Assembly: GCA_964513415.1 (NCBI GenBank)
Contig: CAZEMX010000051.1
Location: 1-12,426, forward strand
Source of the DNA: Methanomethylicus sp964513415
Lineage (GTDB): Archaea; Thermoproteota; Methanomethylicia; Methanomethylicales; Methanomethylicaceae
DNA length: 12,426 bases
Reading direction: 5' to 3'
Under the pieces are notes generated by a model that saw nothing but the letters and a program-made list of their open reading frames with translations, was not told the origin of the DNA and did not search any database. Position 1 is the first letter of the stretch, and every line of letters starts with the position of its first letter. Both the position numbers and the translations under genes were made by a program. This document shows positions 1-5,657 of the stretch, piece by piece.

Positions 1-20
1 AATACTGAATACGACTCAAG

Positions 21-563
21 ATGATTCCAAAAAAAGTATTCTTCACAAAAGGCGTAGGCGTCCATAAGGAGAAGTTAGCCTCATTCGAGTTGGCACTTAG
101 AGACGCAGGAATAGAGAAGTTCAATCTTGTCTACGTCTCGAGTATATTCCCTCCTAACTGCGAAATCGTTTCTAAAGAAGAGGGGCTGAAAGAGCTGAAG
201 CCCGGCGAGATCATCCATTGTGTTATGGCAAGAAGCGATACAAACGAGCCTAACCGTCTAATTTCAGCCGCTGTAGGATTAGCAATCCCTCATGACAAGA
301 ACCATTATGGTTACCTTTCAGAGCACCACGACTTCGGTTTAAAAGAAGACGTTTCAGGCGAATATGCGGAGGACCTCGCTGCAACAATGCTTGCTACGAC
401 GCTAGGAATCCCGTTTGATCCGGACAAAGCTTGGGATGAAAGGAAGCAGATGTATAAGGCAAGCGGGAAGATCTTTCGCACAAGGCACATCTGCCAATCC
501 GCTGAGGGCAATAAGAACGGACTTTGGACAAGCGTTTTGGCAGTCGCAGTCTTGATAATGTAG
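21..563 (+). CDS. pdaD: Pyruvoyl-dependent arginine decarboxylase proenzyme
   Basis: Decarboxylates arginine to agmatine, the precursor of archaeal polyamines and the co-substrate of TiaS, which is encoded 1 kb further on. The 180-residue length fits the family. The proenzyme cleaves itself at a Ser-Ser pair inside the conserved VSSIFPPNC motif (Ser40-Ser41). Residues 1-40 would become the beta chain and Ser41 the N-terminal pyruvoyl group of the alpha chain. The GYLSEHH segment places Glu101 where the family has its catalytic glutamate. An in-frame TGA lies at 6-8 and the first ATG is at 21, so the start is well bounded. No strong ribosome binding site is visible, so the message may be leaderless or have a short leader that begins outside the window. 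The gene is convergent with the small ORF that ends at 586. Family assignment is secure; substrate (arginine) follows from the family. Confidence 0.95.
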   Translation: MIPKKVFFTKGVGVHKEKLASFELALRDAGIEKFNLVYVSSIFPPNCEIVSKEEGLKELKPGEIIHCVMARSDTNEPNRLISAAVGLAIPHDKNHYGYLSEHHDFGLKEDVSGEYAEDLAATMLATTLGIPFDPDKAWDERKQMYKASGKIFRTRHICQSAEGNKNGLWTSVLAVAVLIM

Positions 564-585
564 ATCTGCACCAACAAAACTGCAG

Positions 586-942
586 TTAACCACCTTTTTG
601 CACCCTTTTTTCTATACCTGCCCTTTCTTCCATGAACTTCGCAAGCCTCTCTTCGAGCTTAAGTTCATCCAGCCATCGGGCAGTTCCTTTACTTGGGCAC
701 TCGAACTCAAACCCCTGCTCTAGGAAGTACTTTTTCGCGTCTTTTACCGTCGCATGCTTGCCTGCATATTCCGAGATAAACACCGGCAACCCTTTCTGTC
801 GCTCCCCTGGATATGTGTCCCAAACCCATACCGCCGACCGGTAGCCCCCCTCCGCCTCTACAATCTTCAGAAAATAAAATTCCCCTTTCTTCTTCATGAG
901 CATAAATTTTTGTTTTTTGCCGGCACAACTCCTCCCGCTCAC
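586..942 (-). CDS. Small hypothetical protein, charged
   Basis: I do not recognise this family. The 118-residue reading starts at a GTG at 942. ATG codons at 903 and 897 would give 105 or 103 residues starting MLMKKKGEF or MKKKGEF, just before the first ordered-looking segment. A GGGAGGAG purine run (936-929) lies 25 bases upstream of the 903 ATG, which is too far for a normal ribosome binding site, so the start is unresolved. The protein has an aromatic beta-rich N-terminal half (FYFLKIVEAEGG, AVWVWDTYP) and a Lys/Glu-rich helical C-terminus (LDELKLEERLAKFMEERAG). There is no signal peptide or membrane segment. An AT-rich stretch at about 977-993 could be its TATA box. It is convergent with pdaD with a 22-base gap, and is divergent from the tRNA gene. 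Coding status is likely from codon-like composition and length but not proven by homology. Confidence 0.6.
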   Translation of the reverse strand: MSGRSCAGKKQKFMLMKKKGEFYFLKIVEAEGGYRSAVWVWDTYPGERQKGLPVFISEYAGKHATVKDAKKYFLEQGFEFECPSKGTARWLDELKLEERLAKFMEERAGIEKRVQKGG

Positions 943-1041
943 CTTGTTACCCTGTTATGATCTGTTGCAGTTGCCTTATTTAATTTAAAACAATAAAACA
1001 ACCCCTCCATCTCCACGCTGCCTTTTCTACATCAGAAAAAG

Positions 1042-1049
1042 TTTATAAG
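1042..1049 (+). promoter_or_regulatory. TATA box of the initiator tRNA gene
   Basis: TTTATAAG preceded by the purine-rich AGAAAAAG, which resembles an archaeal BRE plus TATA element. Transcription would start near 1070-1075, leaving a short leader of about 25-30 bases to be removed by RNase P before the mature tRNA 5' end at 1100. Inferred from spacing only. Confidence 0.6.
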
Positions 1050-1099
1050 ATTCGCATCTTGTCTTTAAAAAGAAAGGCGCCTATTCTATATGTGTTGAT

Positions 1100-1197
1100 A
1101 GCGGGGTAGGGTAGCCAGGTTATCCCGCGGGGCTCATATGCCCCGTGAGGGCTGGGAAACCCCGAGATCGGTGGTTCAAATCCACCCCCCGCTACCA
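1100..1197 (+). tRNA. Initiator tRNA-Met (CAU) with 20-nt intron
   Basis: The cloverleaf can be drawn completely. The acceptor stem AGCGGGG (1100-1106) pairs with CCCCGCT (1187-1193), followed by discriminator A and a gene-encoded CCA (1195-1197). The D arm is at 1109-1126. The anticodon stem CGGGG/CCCCG is at 1128-1132 and 1160-1164, and the T arm GGTGG/CCACC encloses TTCAAAT. With the intron removed, the anticodon loop reads CTCATAA. The A1-U72 pair and the run of G-C pairs next to the anticodon loop are marks of an archaeal initiator. This argues against the elongator Met or the CAU-bearing tRNA-Ile2, although TiaS, which acts on tRNA-Ile2, is encoded nearby. It has its own TATA box and a T-run after it. 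Confidence 0.95.
1139..1158 (+). other. tRNA intron at 37/38 with canonical BHB motif
   Basis: The 20-base intron follows A37 (1138) and precedes A38 (1159). It folds into a textbook bulge-helix-bulge. The central 4-bp helix pairs CTCA (1133-1136) with TGGG (1153-1156). The two 3-base bulges are TA^T (1137-1139) and AA^A (1157-1159), and an inner helix GCCC/GGGC (1140-1143/1149-1152) closes a 5-base loop. The archaeal splicing endonuclease would cut within both bulges. Boundaries are fixed both by the BHB and by the intact anticodon stem. Confidence 0.92.
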
Positions 1198-1225
1198 TCT
1201 ATTTACATTTAACCTAACAGTCATC

Positions 1226-1232
1226 TTTTTTT
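1226..1232 (+). terminator. T-run after tRNA, likely archaeal terminator
   Basis: Seven consecutive T residues lie 29 bases after the CCA. T-rich tracts terminate archaeal transcription. The same tract runs into TTATATGG, which may double as the TATA box of the PspAA gene. Confidence 0.45.
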
Positions 1233-1262
1233 ATATGGCGATATGAGGTGACTGTGTTTGTT

Positions 1263-1529
1263 ATGATCATCCTGCTTTCTGGCGAAAAGAAATATTCCGT
1301 TGAAGGCGAAGCCCTTGATAAGGTGAATTCGATGGGGCGGGAGATCTTTGAAGCGCTGGAGCGGAACGACATCGCTAAAATGTACGCTCAACTTAGCGCC
1401 CTTCACTCTTATGTTAAAGAAAACGGCACCCGCGTTGATCCTTACAAGAACGCCGACGCCGTCATCCCGCCGGCAGACTGCGACGCAAAAGAACTCAGAG
1501 ACTTCTTTAACCTTCAAAAGACGCCATAG
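1263..1529 (+). CDS. PspAA-domain protein (PspA-associated, envelope stress)
   Basis: The 88-residue soluble protein matches what I know of the PspAA domain, which is found next to PspA/Vipp1-type membrane-remodelling proteins in actinobacteria and archaea. It has a short beta N-terminus (MIILLSGEKKYSV), a helical hairpin with the DKVNSMGREIFEALERND pattern, and the typical C-terminal VIPPADCDAKELRDFF block, in which the hydrophobic-PPAD segment is the family hallmark. The ATG at 1263 is preceded by GAGGTGA (1245-1251) at 11 bases. Alternative GTG starts exist at 1248 and 1254. A TATA-like sequence at about 1229-1237 would put the transcript start close to 1258. In that case the purine motif would not be transcribed and the message would be nearly leaderless. 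No PspA partner is encoded in the window. The last 16 bases overlap the 3' end of tiaS tail to tail. Confidence 0.75.
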   Translation: MIILLSGEKKYSVEGEALDKVNSMGREIFEALERNDIAKMYAQLSALHSYVKENGTRVDPYKNADAVIPPADCDAKELRDFFNLQKTP

Positions 1530-2821
1530 AAAACCCCGGGCGGTCCGGACCAGCCTGACTTTTCATGACCATAGCGTTTCAGCGGCTTAGTGAGGTGTCT
1601 CATCGCCTTTGGTGGCGGCAGGTAATTTCCAACGCTTATTTCTCTTTCACCGTCTAACACATTCGTCAGTTCCTTCCTTCCGCATCGCCTGCATTGATAC
1701 CCTTTTCCCTTTCCCTCCGATTTCATGCTCTTACCACAACCCGGACAGCGGGGGTTCCTTCCCTTGACCCTGACCAAATTTACGACTTCCATCCTCTCAA
1801 GATTCAATGTAATCCCGTCCTGTCCGTGCACCTTCACACCACCGTATGCCCTAACCACGTCTCCTTGGACAAGTGCGGAGAGTGCGTTTCTGAAGCCTGC
1901 TGAAGGCTCATAAGCCGCAACATCGATCTCGCCCGACCCATCGCTCAGCCTAGAGATGACGTGCCCTCCATGTATTTTAATGGGCTCCTTGCATATGGTG
2001 CCCTCCACCGCTGCCGCCATGTATGGCTTGAGGCTCCCTATTCTCCTCCGTTGCGACAGGTGCGCATCGGTTCCTTGGTTAGAGCGATAAATTACCCACC
2101 TCTCCCCACCTGCGAACTTTACAGTATCTAATGCCCTCAAAAGCAGGGGCGGACTCTCGCCTCTGATCCCAAACAAGACCGGGTCCGGACCATGAGGGGT
2201 CACTAGCAACCTCTTGGATTCGGGATCTATGTTGTTGAAGCTACCGTCGCCCACTTCACTGTCATAACGCCTGACGCTCTCAAAATCGACCTCTCGTTTC
2301 TTACCCCAGAGTGCCTTTCCCCTGTAGACTGCCAGCTCAAACGTATGGTCTCCTTCGAGGGTGTTACCGATCGCGGCCAGCGCGCCTACGATACCTCGCC
2401 CGCCCCTGATCGTTCGATATTTTACGTTATAATTTCCGATCGCACTAAGCGCCTCTTCGATGGGAACAACTTCACTCAATGCCTTCTTGCCAATGTTTTT
2501 GAGCCCTTCCGGAACGGTGTCCGATTGACAAATAGCTATTCCTGGTTGGTTCTTTGGATCCTCGCGGTCCCGGTACTTCTCAACATATTCTGTTGCCATT
2601 TCGAGGAGCTCTTCCGCGTCGCAGTCCGATTCAACTCTTAGACAGACCGCCGCATTGCCCCTCGACTTCCAAGGAATGTTTGGATTCAACCTAATTAGGT
2701 TCGGATAATCAATGAAGCTCGACGTCTTAAGTAGCCTGTCGATAAGAAGTGCGGCTATGTATGTCGTACATCCCATCTTAAGCGAATCCGTGTCATCTAG
2801 CCCTAGATGGTAGATTGGCAT
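1514..2821 (-). CDS. tiaS: tRNA(Ile2) 2-agmatinylcytidine synthetase
   Basis: Attaches agmatine to C34 of the CAU anticodon of tRNA-Ile2 using ATP, so that the tRNA reads AUA and is charged with isoleucine. The 435 residues match the family in length and order. The N-terminus holds HLGLDDTDS (residues 5-13) and the TTY segment, followed by NLIRLNPNIPWKSRGNAAV. The central catalytic part carries GRGIVGALAAIG, VTPHGPDPVLFGIRG and YRSNQGTDAHL. An OB-fold-like domain spans roughly 270-350, and a zinc ribbon has Cys359, Cys362, Cys377 and Cys380 (CPGC and CRRC). The usual GMCTTY near the N-terminus reads MGCTTY here, a small variation. It starts 14 bases after the stop of the Lrp-type gene, so the two are probably one transcript. 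Agmatine would come from pdaD in the same cluster. Confidence 0.96.
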   Translation of the reverse strand: MPIYHLGLDDTDSLKMGCTTYIAALLIDRLLKTSSFIDYPNLIRLNPNIPWKSRGNAAVCLRVESDCDAEELLEMATEYVEKYRDREDPKNQPGIAICQSDTVPEGLKNIGKKALSEVVPIEEALSAIGNYNVKYRTIRGGRGIVGALAAIGNTLEGDHTFELAVYRGKALWGKKREVDFESVRRYDSEVGDGSFNNIDPESKRLLVTPHGPDPVLFGIRGESPPLLLRALDTVKFAGGERWVIYRSNQGTDAHLSQRRRIGSLKPYMAAAVEGTICKEPIKIHGGHVISRLSDGSGEIDVAAYEPSAGFRNALSALVQGDVVRAYGGVKVHGQDGITLNLERMEVVNLVRVKGRNPRCPGCGKSMKSEGKGKGYQCRRCGRKELTNVLDGEREISVGNYLPPPKAMRHLTKPLKRYGHEKSGWSGPPGVFYGVF

Positions 2822-2835
2822 AGATCAGACCGTTT

Positions 2836-3072
2836 TTAGATATCGGCGACGATCAACGTCATCGTTGACTGGACCTCATTCATCCTTCTGATATGCCAGG
2901 TCACGTCTTCCTTGAGCTTCTCTGTTGCACTGTCGATCTTGATCTTTGCGACTATATCGTATGTTCCGTATACCGTGTGGACCTCTTCAACCCCTTCCAT
3001 TTTGCTCAACTTCTCAACTACCTTTGCCTCGGCGCCCGCTACGGTATTTATCAAAATGAAAGCCGTTGGCAT
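2836..3072 (-). CDS. Stand-alone Lrp/AsnC ligand-binding (RAM) domain protein
   Basis: The 78-residue protein consists only of the alpha/beta RAM domain of Lrp/AsnC regulators, with no helix-turn-helix. It begins MPTAFILINTVAGAE, continues with a helix (VVEKLSKMEGVEEVHTVYG), the characteristic TYDIVAKIKID strand, and ends in VQSTMTLIVADI. Such single-domain proteins form dimers or higher rings and bind amino acids or related small molecules. The ligand here is unknown. I prefer ATG 3072 over the upstream TTG at 3084: GGGGAG lies 5-6 bases before it, and a TATA-like element 25 bases upstream would give a leaderless start at the same ATG. It sits directly ahead of tiaS with a 14-base gap. A role in sensing arginine- or agmatine-related metabolites would fit the neighbourhood but is only a guess. 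Confidence 0.88.
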   Translation of the reverse strand: MPTAFILINTVAGAEAKVVEKLSKMEGVEEVHTVYGTYDIVAKIKIDSATEKLKEDVTWHIRRMNEVQSTMTLIVADI

Positions 3073-3090
3073 ACAACTCCCCAAGGAATC

Positions 3091-3101
3091 AATAATATAT
3101 G
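3091..3101. promoter_or_regulatory. Shared TATA-like element between lrp-type gene and tsr3
   Basis: The nearly palindromic AATAATATATG sits in the divergent gap. Read on the minus strand it lies about 25 bases upstream of the ATG at 3072, which is ideal for a leaderless message. Read on the plus strand it predicts a start near 3122, just ahead of the tsr3 reading frame. One element might serve both directions; this is inferred from spacing. Confidence 0.45.
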
Positions 3102-3145
3102 CCCCTTAAGTAGATTTTCTCTGAGGGTTAAAAACGGCTAGCAAC

Positions 3146-3664
3146 CTGAAGCCTGGCATCTTCATATACCACAAGAAGGAGTGCGACCCGAAGAAGTGCA
3201 CCGCCACAAAAATGGGGCGTTTAGGGCTAGCAAAAACGGTCTTCAATTTGAGGGCTCTGCCCTTTGGGTCGATCCTTCTTTACCCATTCAGCAACTACCT
3301 GCTCTCCCCAACCGACCGCTATGCCATTCTACACTACGGCATTTCCGCTGTTGACTGTTCATGGAACCGAATAGCACCGGAAGACCTGTCGAAGCACTTG
3401 ACACCCCGCATTTTGCCTTTTCTATTGGCTGCTAACCCGACAAATTATGCCGTGCCTTTCAAACTGAGCACCCTGGAGGCGATCTCTGCCTCCCTTCTGA
3501 TCTGCGGATTCGAGGGCTTTGCGCTTGAACTGCTTTCAAAGGTCAAATGGGGCGAGGCGTTCCTTGCTCTTAATCGAGAGCCGCTGTCACTATACCGTAG
3601 CGCTAAAGACGAAGCTGAAATCAAGGCCGTCTCTGACGGCTATAGAAAACTCTATGAGGTCTAA
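3146..3664 (+). CDS. tsr3: Tsr3: 16S rRNA aminocarboxypropyltransferase
   Basis: Transfers the 3-amino-3-carboxypropyl group of S-adenosylmethionine to a modified uridine in small-subunit rRNA (SPOUT-like fold). Diagnostic segments in order are IFIYHKKECDPKKCTATK, LLYPFSNYLLSPTDR, AVDCSWNR, LPFLLAANPTNYAVPFKLST, GFEGFALELLSKVKWGEAFLALNREPL and YRSAKDEAE. The first ATG is at 3212, but the conserved DPKKCT motif lies upstream of it in the same open frame. The frame is closed by TGA at 3122-3124 and contains no ATG, GTG or TTG between that stop and 3212. I mark a CTG at 3146 as the possible start because it gives (M)KPGIFIYHKK, aligned with the usual family N-terminus, for 172 residues. AUC or AUA starts or a sequence error are alternatives. 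Function is secure; the start is not. Confidence 0.88.
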   Translation: MKPGIFIYHKKECDPKKCTATKMGRLGLAKTVFNLRALPFGSILLYPFSNYLLSPTDRYAILHYGISAVDCSWNRIAPEDLSKHLTPRILPFLLAANPTNYAVPFKLSTLEAISASLLICGFEGFALELLSKVKWGEAFLALNREPLSLYRSAKDEAEIKAVSDGYRKLYEV

Positions 3665-3835
3665 CCCGCCGAGACTCATTCACTTAGACCGAGCTGTATT
3701 CATCCTTAAGTGCGAAGTATTCATTAATCCCCCCGCATATTATATTTTGTTAACCGTCTTTCTGGTCTCCCTCCACTACCTTAGAGGAGATTTACTACCA
3801 GAGACGAAAAATTCAACTGCTTGAGGGGCTATGGC

Positions 3836-4141
3836 ATGAAGATTGAAAATCGCAAGATGAATGGTGACTTCAAGGTATCTGAAGAATTAACGCTTAACGG
3901 AACTGTTGGAGGCAGCACCATCGTCGCTGATAAGGGATTTTTAGTGCTGAACGGGGTGATATCCCAGGACCTTATCCTTGAGAAAGGCTCGAAGGCAGAG
4001 ATATGCGGTGCAGTGAATGGAAACGTATACAACAAGGGCGGCGAGTTGCGTATCAAGGGGGTCGTAAACGGCTCGATCTACAAGGACGCGGGACTGATCA
4101 TCATAGAGGCCGATGCCAAGCTCAACGGGAAGATCTACTGA
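3836..4141 (+). CDS. Small bactofilin-like (polymer-forming) beta-helix protein
   Basis: A 101-residue protein made almost entirely of a short right-handed beta-helix repeat. Equivalent glycines fall at residues 22 (TLNG), 40 (VLNG), 58 (EICG) and 75 (RIKG), a period of 18, 18 and 17, with a final turn ending KLNGKIY. This is the pattern of bactofilins, cytoskeletal proteins that polymerise end to end without nucleotides. The copy is about the size of the core alone, with a charged N-terminal tail (MKIENRKMNGDFKV) and no membrane anchor. The start at ATG 3836 is chosen because GAGGGGCT (3823-3830) lies 5 bases upstream. A TATA-like ATATTATAT at about 3738-3746 could drive it with a leader of some 65 bases. 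It stands alone between tsr3 and the membrane pair. Polymer formation is inferred from the fold. Confidence 0.75.
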   Translation: MKIENRKMNGDFKVSEELTLNGTVGGSTIVADKGFLVLNGVISQDLILEKGSKAEICGAVNGNVYNKGGELRIKGVVNGSIYKDAGLIIIEADAKLNGKIY

Positions 4142-4223
4142 GGATCGGCATCCACTCAGAAGCATGACACGACGCCTGCAGTCACGTCCTTTCAACAAAA
4201 AGTTTCGCCATCAAACGACATAT

Positions 4224-4231
4224 TTTTATAA
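4224..4231 (+). promoter_or_regulatory. TATA box for the 4302-5495 membrane unit
   Basis: TTTTATAA in an AT-rich block predicts transcription from about 4252, leaving a leader of about 50 bases. The leader opens with a perfect 6-bp hairpin, GAAACG/CGTTTC at 4254-4259 and 4266-4271. It also holds a 10-codon ORF (4252-4284) whose ATG falls exactly at the predicted start. Confidence 0.5.
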
Positions 4232-4301
4232 GATAAAATAAACGGTCAGCTATGAAACGCTCTGCCGTTTCCCGGTTTCAATAACTAAAGAGGCCATCGC
4301 A

Positions 4302-4826
4302 ATGGATATCCGGTCGCTATTAAGAGGCATATTCGCCCCCGTGAGCAACAGAGAGTTCGCCATCCTGCTTGTCTTTTCAATCGTATATGGGGCGGTCTTC
4401 GTAAACTATATCGAATATTACATCTTCTCAACTGCCCTAATCAACGCTTCCGTGCCTCCGGCCTATCACATCTGGCTCGAGATCTTTTACATGGTTCCAT
4501 TCCTAACGTTGGTGCTCTTCAGGAAGCCGCTGTCAATCGTGCTCGTATATGTCCTAGGACGGATAGCAAGCCTTGCCAACGATTTTGCTTACCCTATATA
4601 CGCCAAATACGTCTTTCACGATTACGATGGGAGTCTCATTGAATGGTGGGTATGGCTCTTCGGGTTCGGACCGGAAGAGAAGTTCTCGTGGATCGTCAAG
4701 ATGGGCTTTGTTGAGTATCAGATGACTTCTACCATAATGGCTATAAACTTGGTCATAAGGCTGATCATCATTGCCGGATTCTTATTGGGCTATTTCTATA
4801 CGAAACAGATGAACGAGTCCTCTTAA
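4302..4826 (+). CDS. Integral membrane protein, family not recognised
   Basis: The 174-residue protein has a short cytosolic-looking N-terminus (MDIRSLLRGIFAPVSNREF) and three to five hydrophobic segments, about 20-40, 56-75, 77-93 and 147-168. Between the last two is an amphipathic, tryptophan-rich stretch (LIEWWVWLFGFGPEEK). There is no signal peptidase site, no known catalytic motif and no transporter signature that I recognise. GAGG at 4290-4293 lies 8 bases before the ATG. The stop is 48 bases ahead of the LytS-type gene, so the two are probably co-transcribed and may form one membrane complex. Function unknown; a sensor partner, small permease or substrate-binding membrane component are all open. 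Confidence 0.8.
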   Translation: MDIRSLLRGIFAPVSNREFAILLVFSIVYGAVFVNYIEYYIFSTALINASVPPAYHIWLEIFYMVPFLTLVLFRKPLSIVLVYVLGRIASLANDFAYPIYAKYVFHDYDGSLIEWWVWLFGFGPEEKFSWIVKMGFVEYQMTSTIMAINLVIRLIIIAGFLLGYFYTKQMNESS

Positions 4827-4874
4827 TGAATAAGCTTTTATTTGTTTAAATATATAACGAAGGAGGCGATCAAC

Positions 4875-5495
4875 TTGACCGACCTCCTATCGTCCGTCAT
4901 GGGCACGCTCATACTGCTCGGCACAGCTTCGTTCATGATTGTTATCACTCTGCTCATGAGCACCTCTGAATTCATGAGGCAGAAACGGGCGACCCCAAGG
5001 GCGATGATTGGCATTGTCTTGGGGATGCTAGCAATTTATGGGACCGCGATGGGCACCAAACTGGCTGATGGAACCATAATCAACGTCAGGGAACTGGCGG
5101 CAATGATAGCTGGATTGACTGGCGGTCCGATTGCTGGGCTTCTGGCGGGCATAATTGGTGGGGTCCACCGCTATACGTTGGGCGGTACCACGGCTTTGCC
5201 GTGCACCATCTCGACCGTGCTTATCGGAATCATCGCCGGTCTTGTCGCCTTATACTCCTCAAGAAAGCTGAATTTGGCAAAGGTTGCAGTTCTCGGTTTA
5301 GTTTTAGAATCCGGTGCGATGGGCGCGATCTTACTACTAGTGCAGCCATTGGACGCGGCAGTTAACATAGTATCGCAGATCGCGTTTCCAATGATCACGG
5401 CGAATACCATCGGACTGGTTCTATGGGCATACCTTTTCAACAAACTTGACTCCGGGCGCGCCGTGCGCTCTCAGAGCAAAACCGATGGTGCCTAA
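4875..5495 (+). CDS. Stand-alone LytS-type 5TM sensor domain (5TM-5TMR_LYT)
   Basis: The 206-residue hydrophobic protein matches the N-terminal membrane domain of LytS/BtsS-type sensor kinases. The conserved run begins NVRELAAMIAGLTGGPIAGL (from residue 70) and continues GIIGGVHRYTLGG, then TALPCTISTVLIGIIAGL. LytS has the equivalent N-x-R, GGPLVGL, HRYLLGG and TAxxCxxST elements. Bacterial versions carry GAF, histidine kinase or GGDEF domains behind this module. Here the protein ends soon after the membrane part with a short polar tail, so it cannot signal by itself in that way. Start: AGGAGG (4861-4866) lies 8 bases before a TTG at 4875, the best-supported start. The longer reading from TTG 4842 lacks such support, and ATG 4899 would trim eight residues. 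It follows the unknown membrane gene in the same direction. Confidence 0.82.
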   Translation: MTDLLSSVMGTLILLGTASFMIVITLLMSTSEFMRQKRATPRAMIGIVLGMLAIYGTAMGTKLADGTIINVRELAAMIAGLTGGPIAGLLAGIIGGVHRYTLGGTTALPCTISTVLIGIIAGLVALYSSRKLNLAKVAVLGLVLESGAMGAILLLVQPLDAAVNIVSQIAFPMITANTIGLVLWAYLFNKLDSGRAVRSQSKTDGA

Positions 5496-5628
5496 GCCAC
5501 AACTCATCAAACCTATTCGGCATATCCAATTGCCTGACGAATGATCTAAACCGCGCCTATCCTTCCTCCATCAGATGACACTACCCCTTTAAGGGCGTTT
5601 TGGGTCTCTTTGAACGGGCGATGGGCAC

Positions 5629-5636
5629 ATTTATCT
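5629..5636 (+). promoter_or_regulatory. TATA box of RNase P RNA gene
   Basis: ATTTATCT preceded by GGGCAC. Its centre lies about 25 bases upstream of 5658, which is exactly where the P1 stem of the RNA begins, so predicted start and structure agree. Confidence 0.6.
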
Positions 5637-5657
5637 CTGAGCGTCTCAGGAGGTTAC

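Noticed and set aside
1100..1197. tRNA-Ile2 (CAU) as the TiaS substrate
   Set aside because: The A1-U72 pair and G-C-rich anticodon stem mark it as the initiator tRNA-Met.
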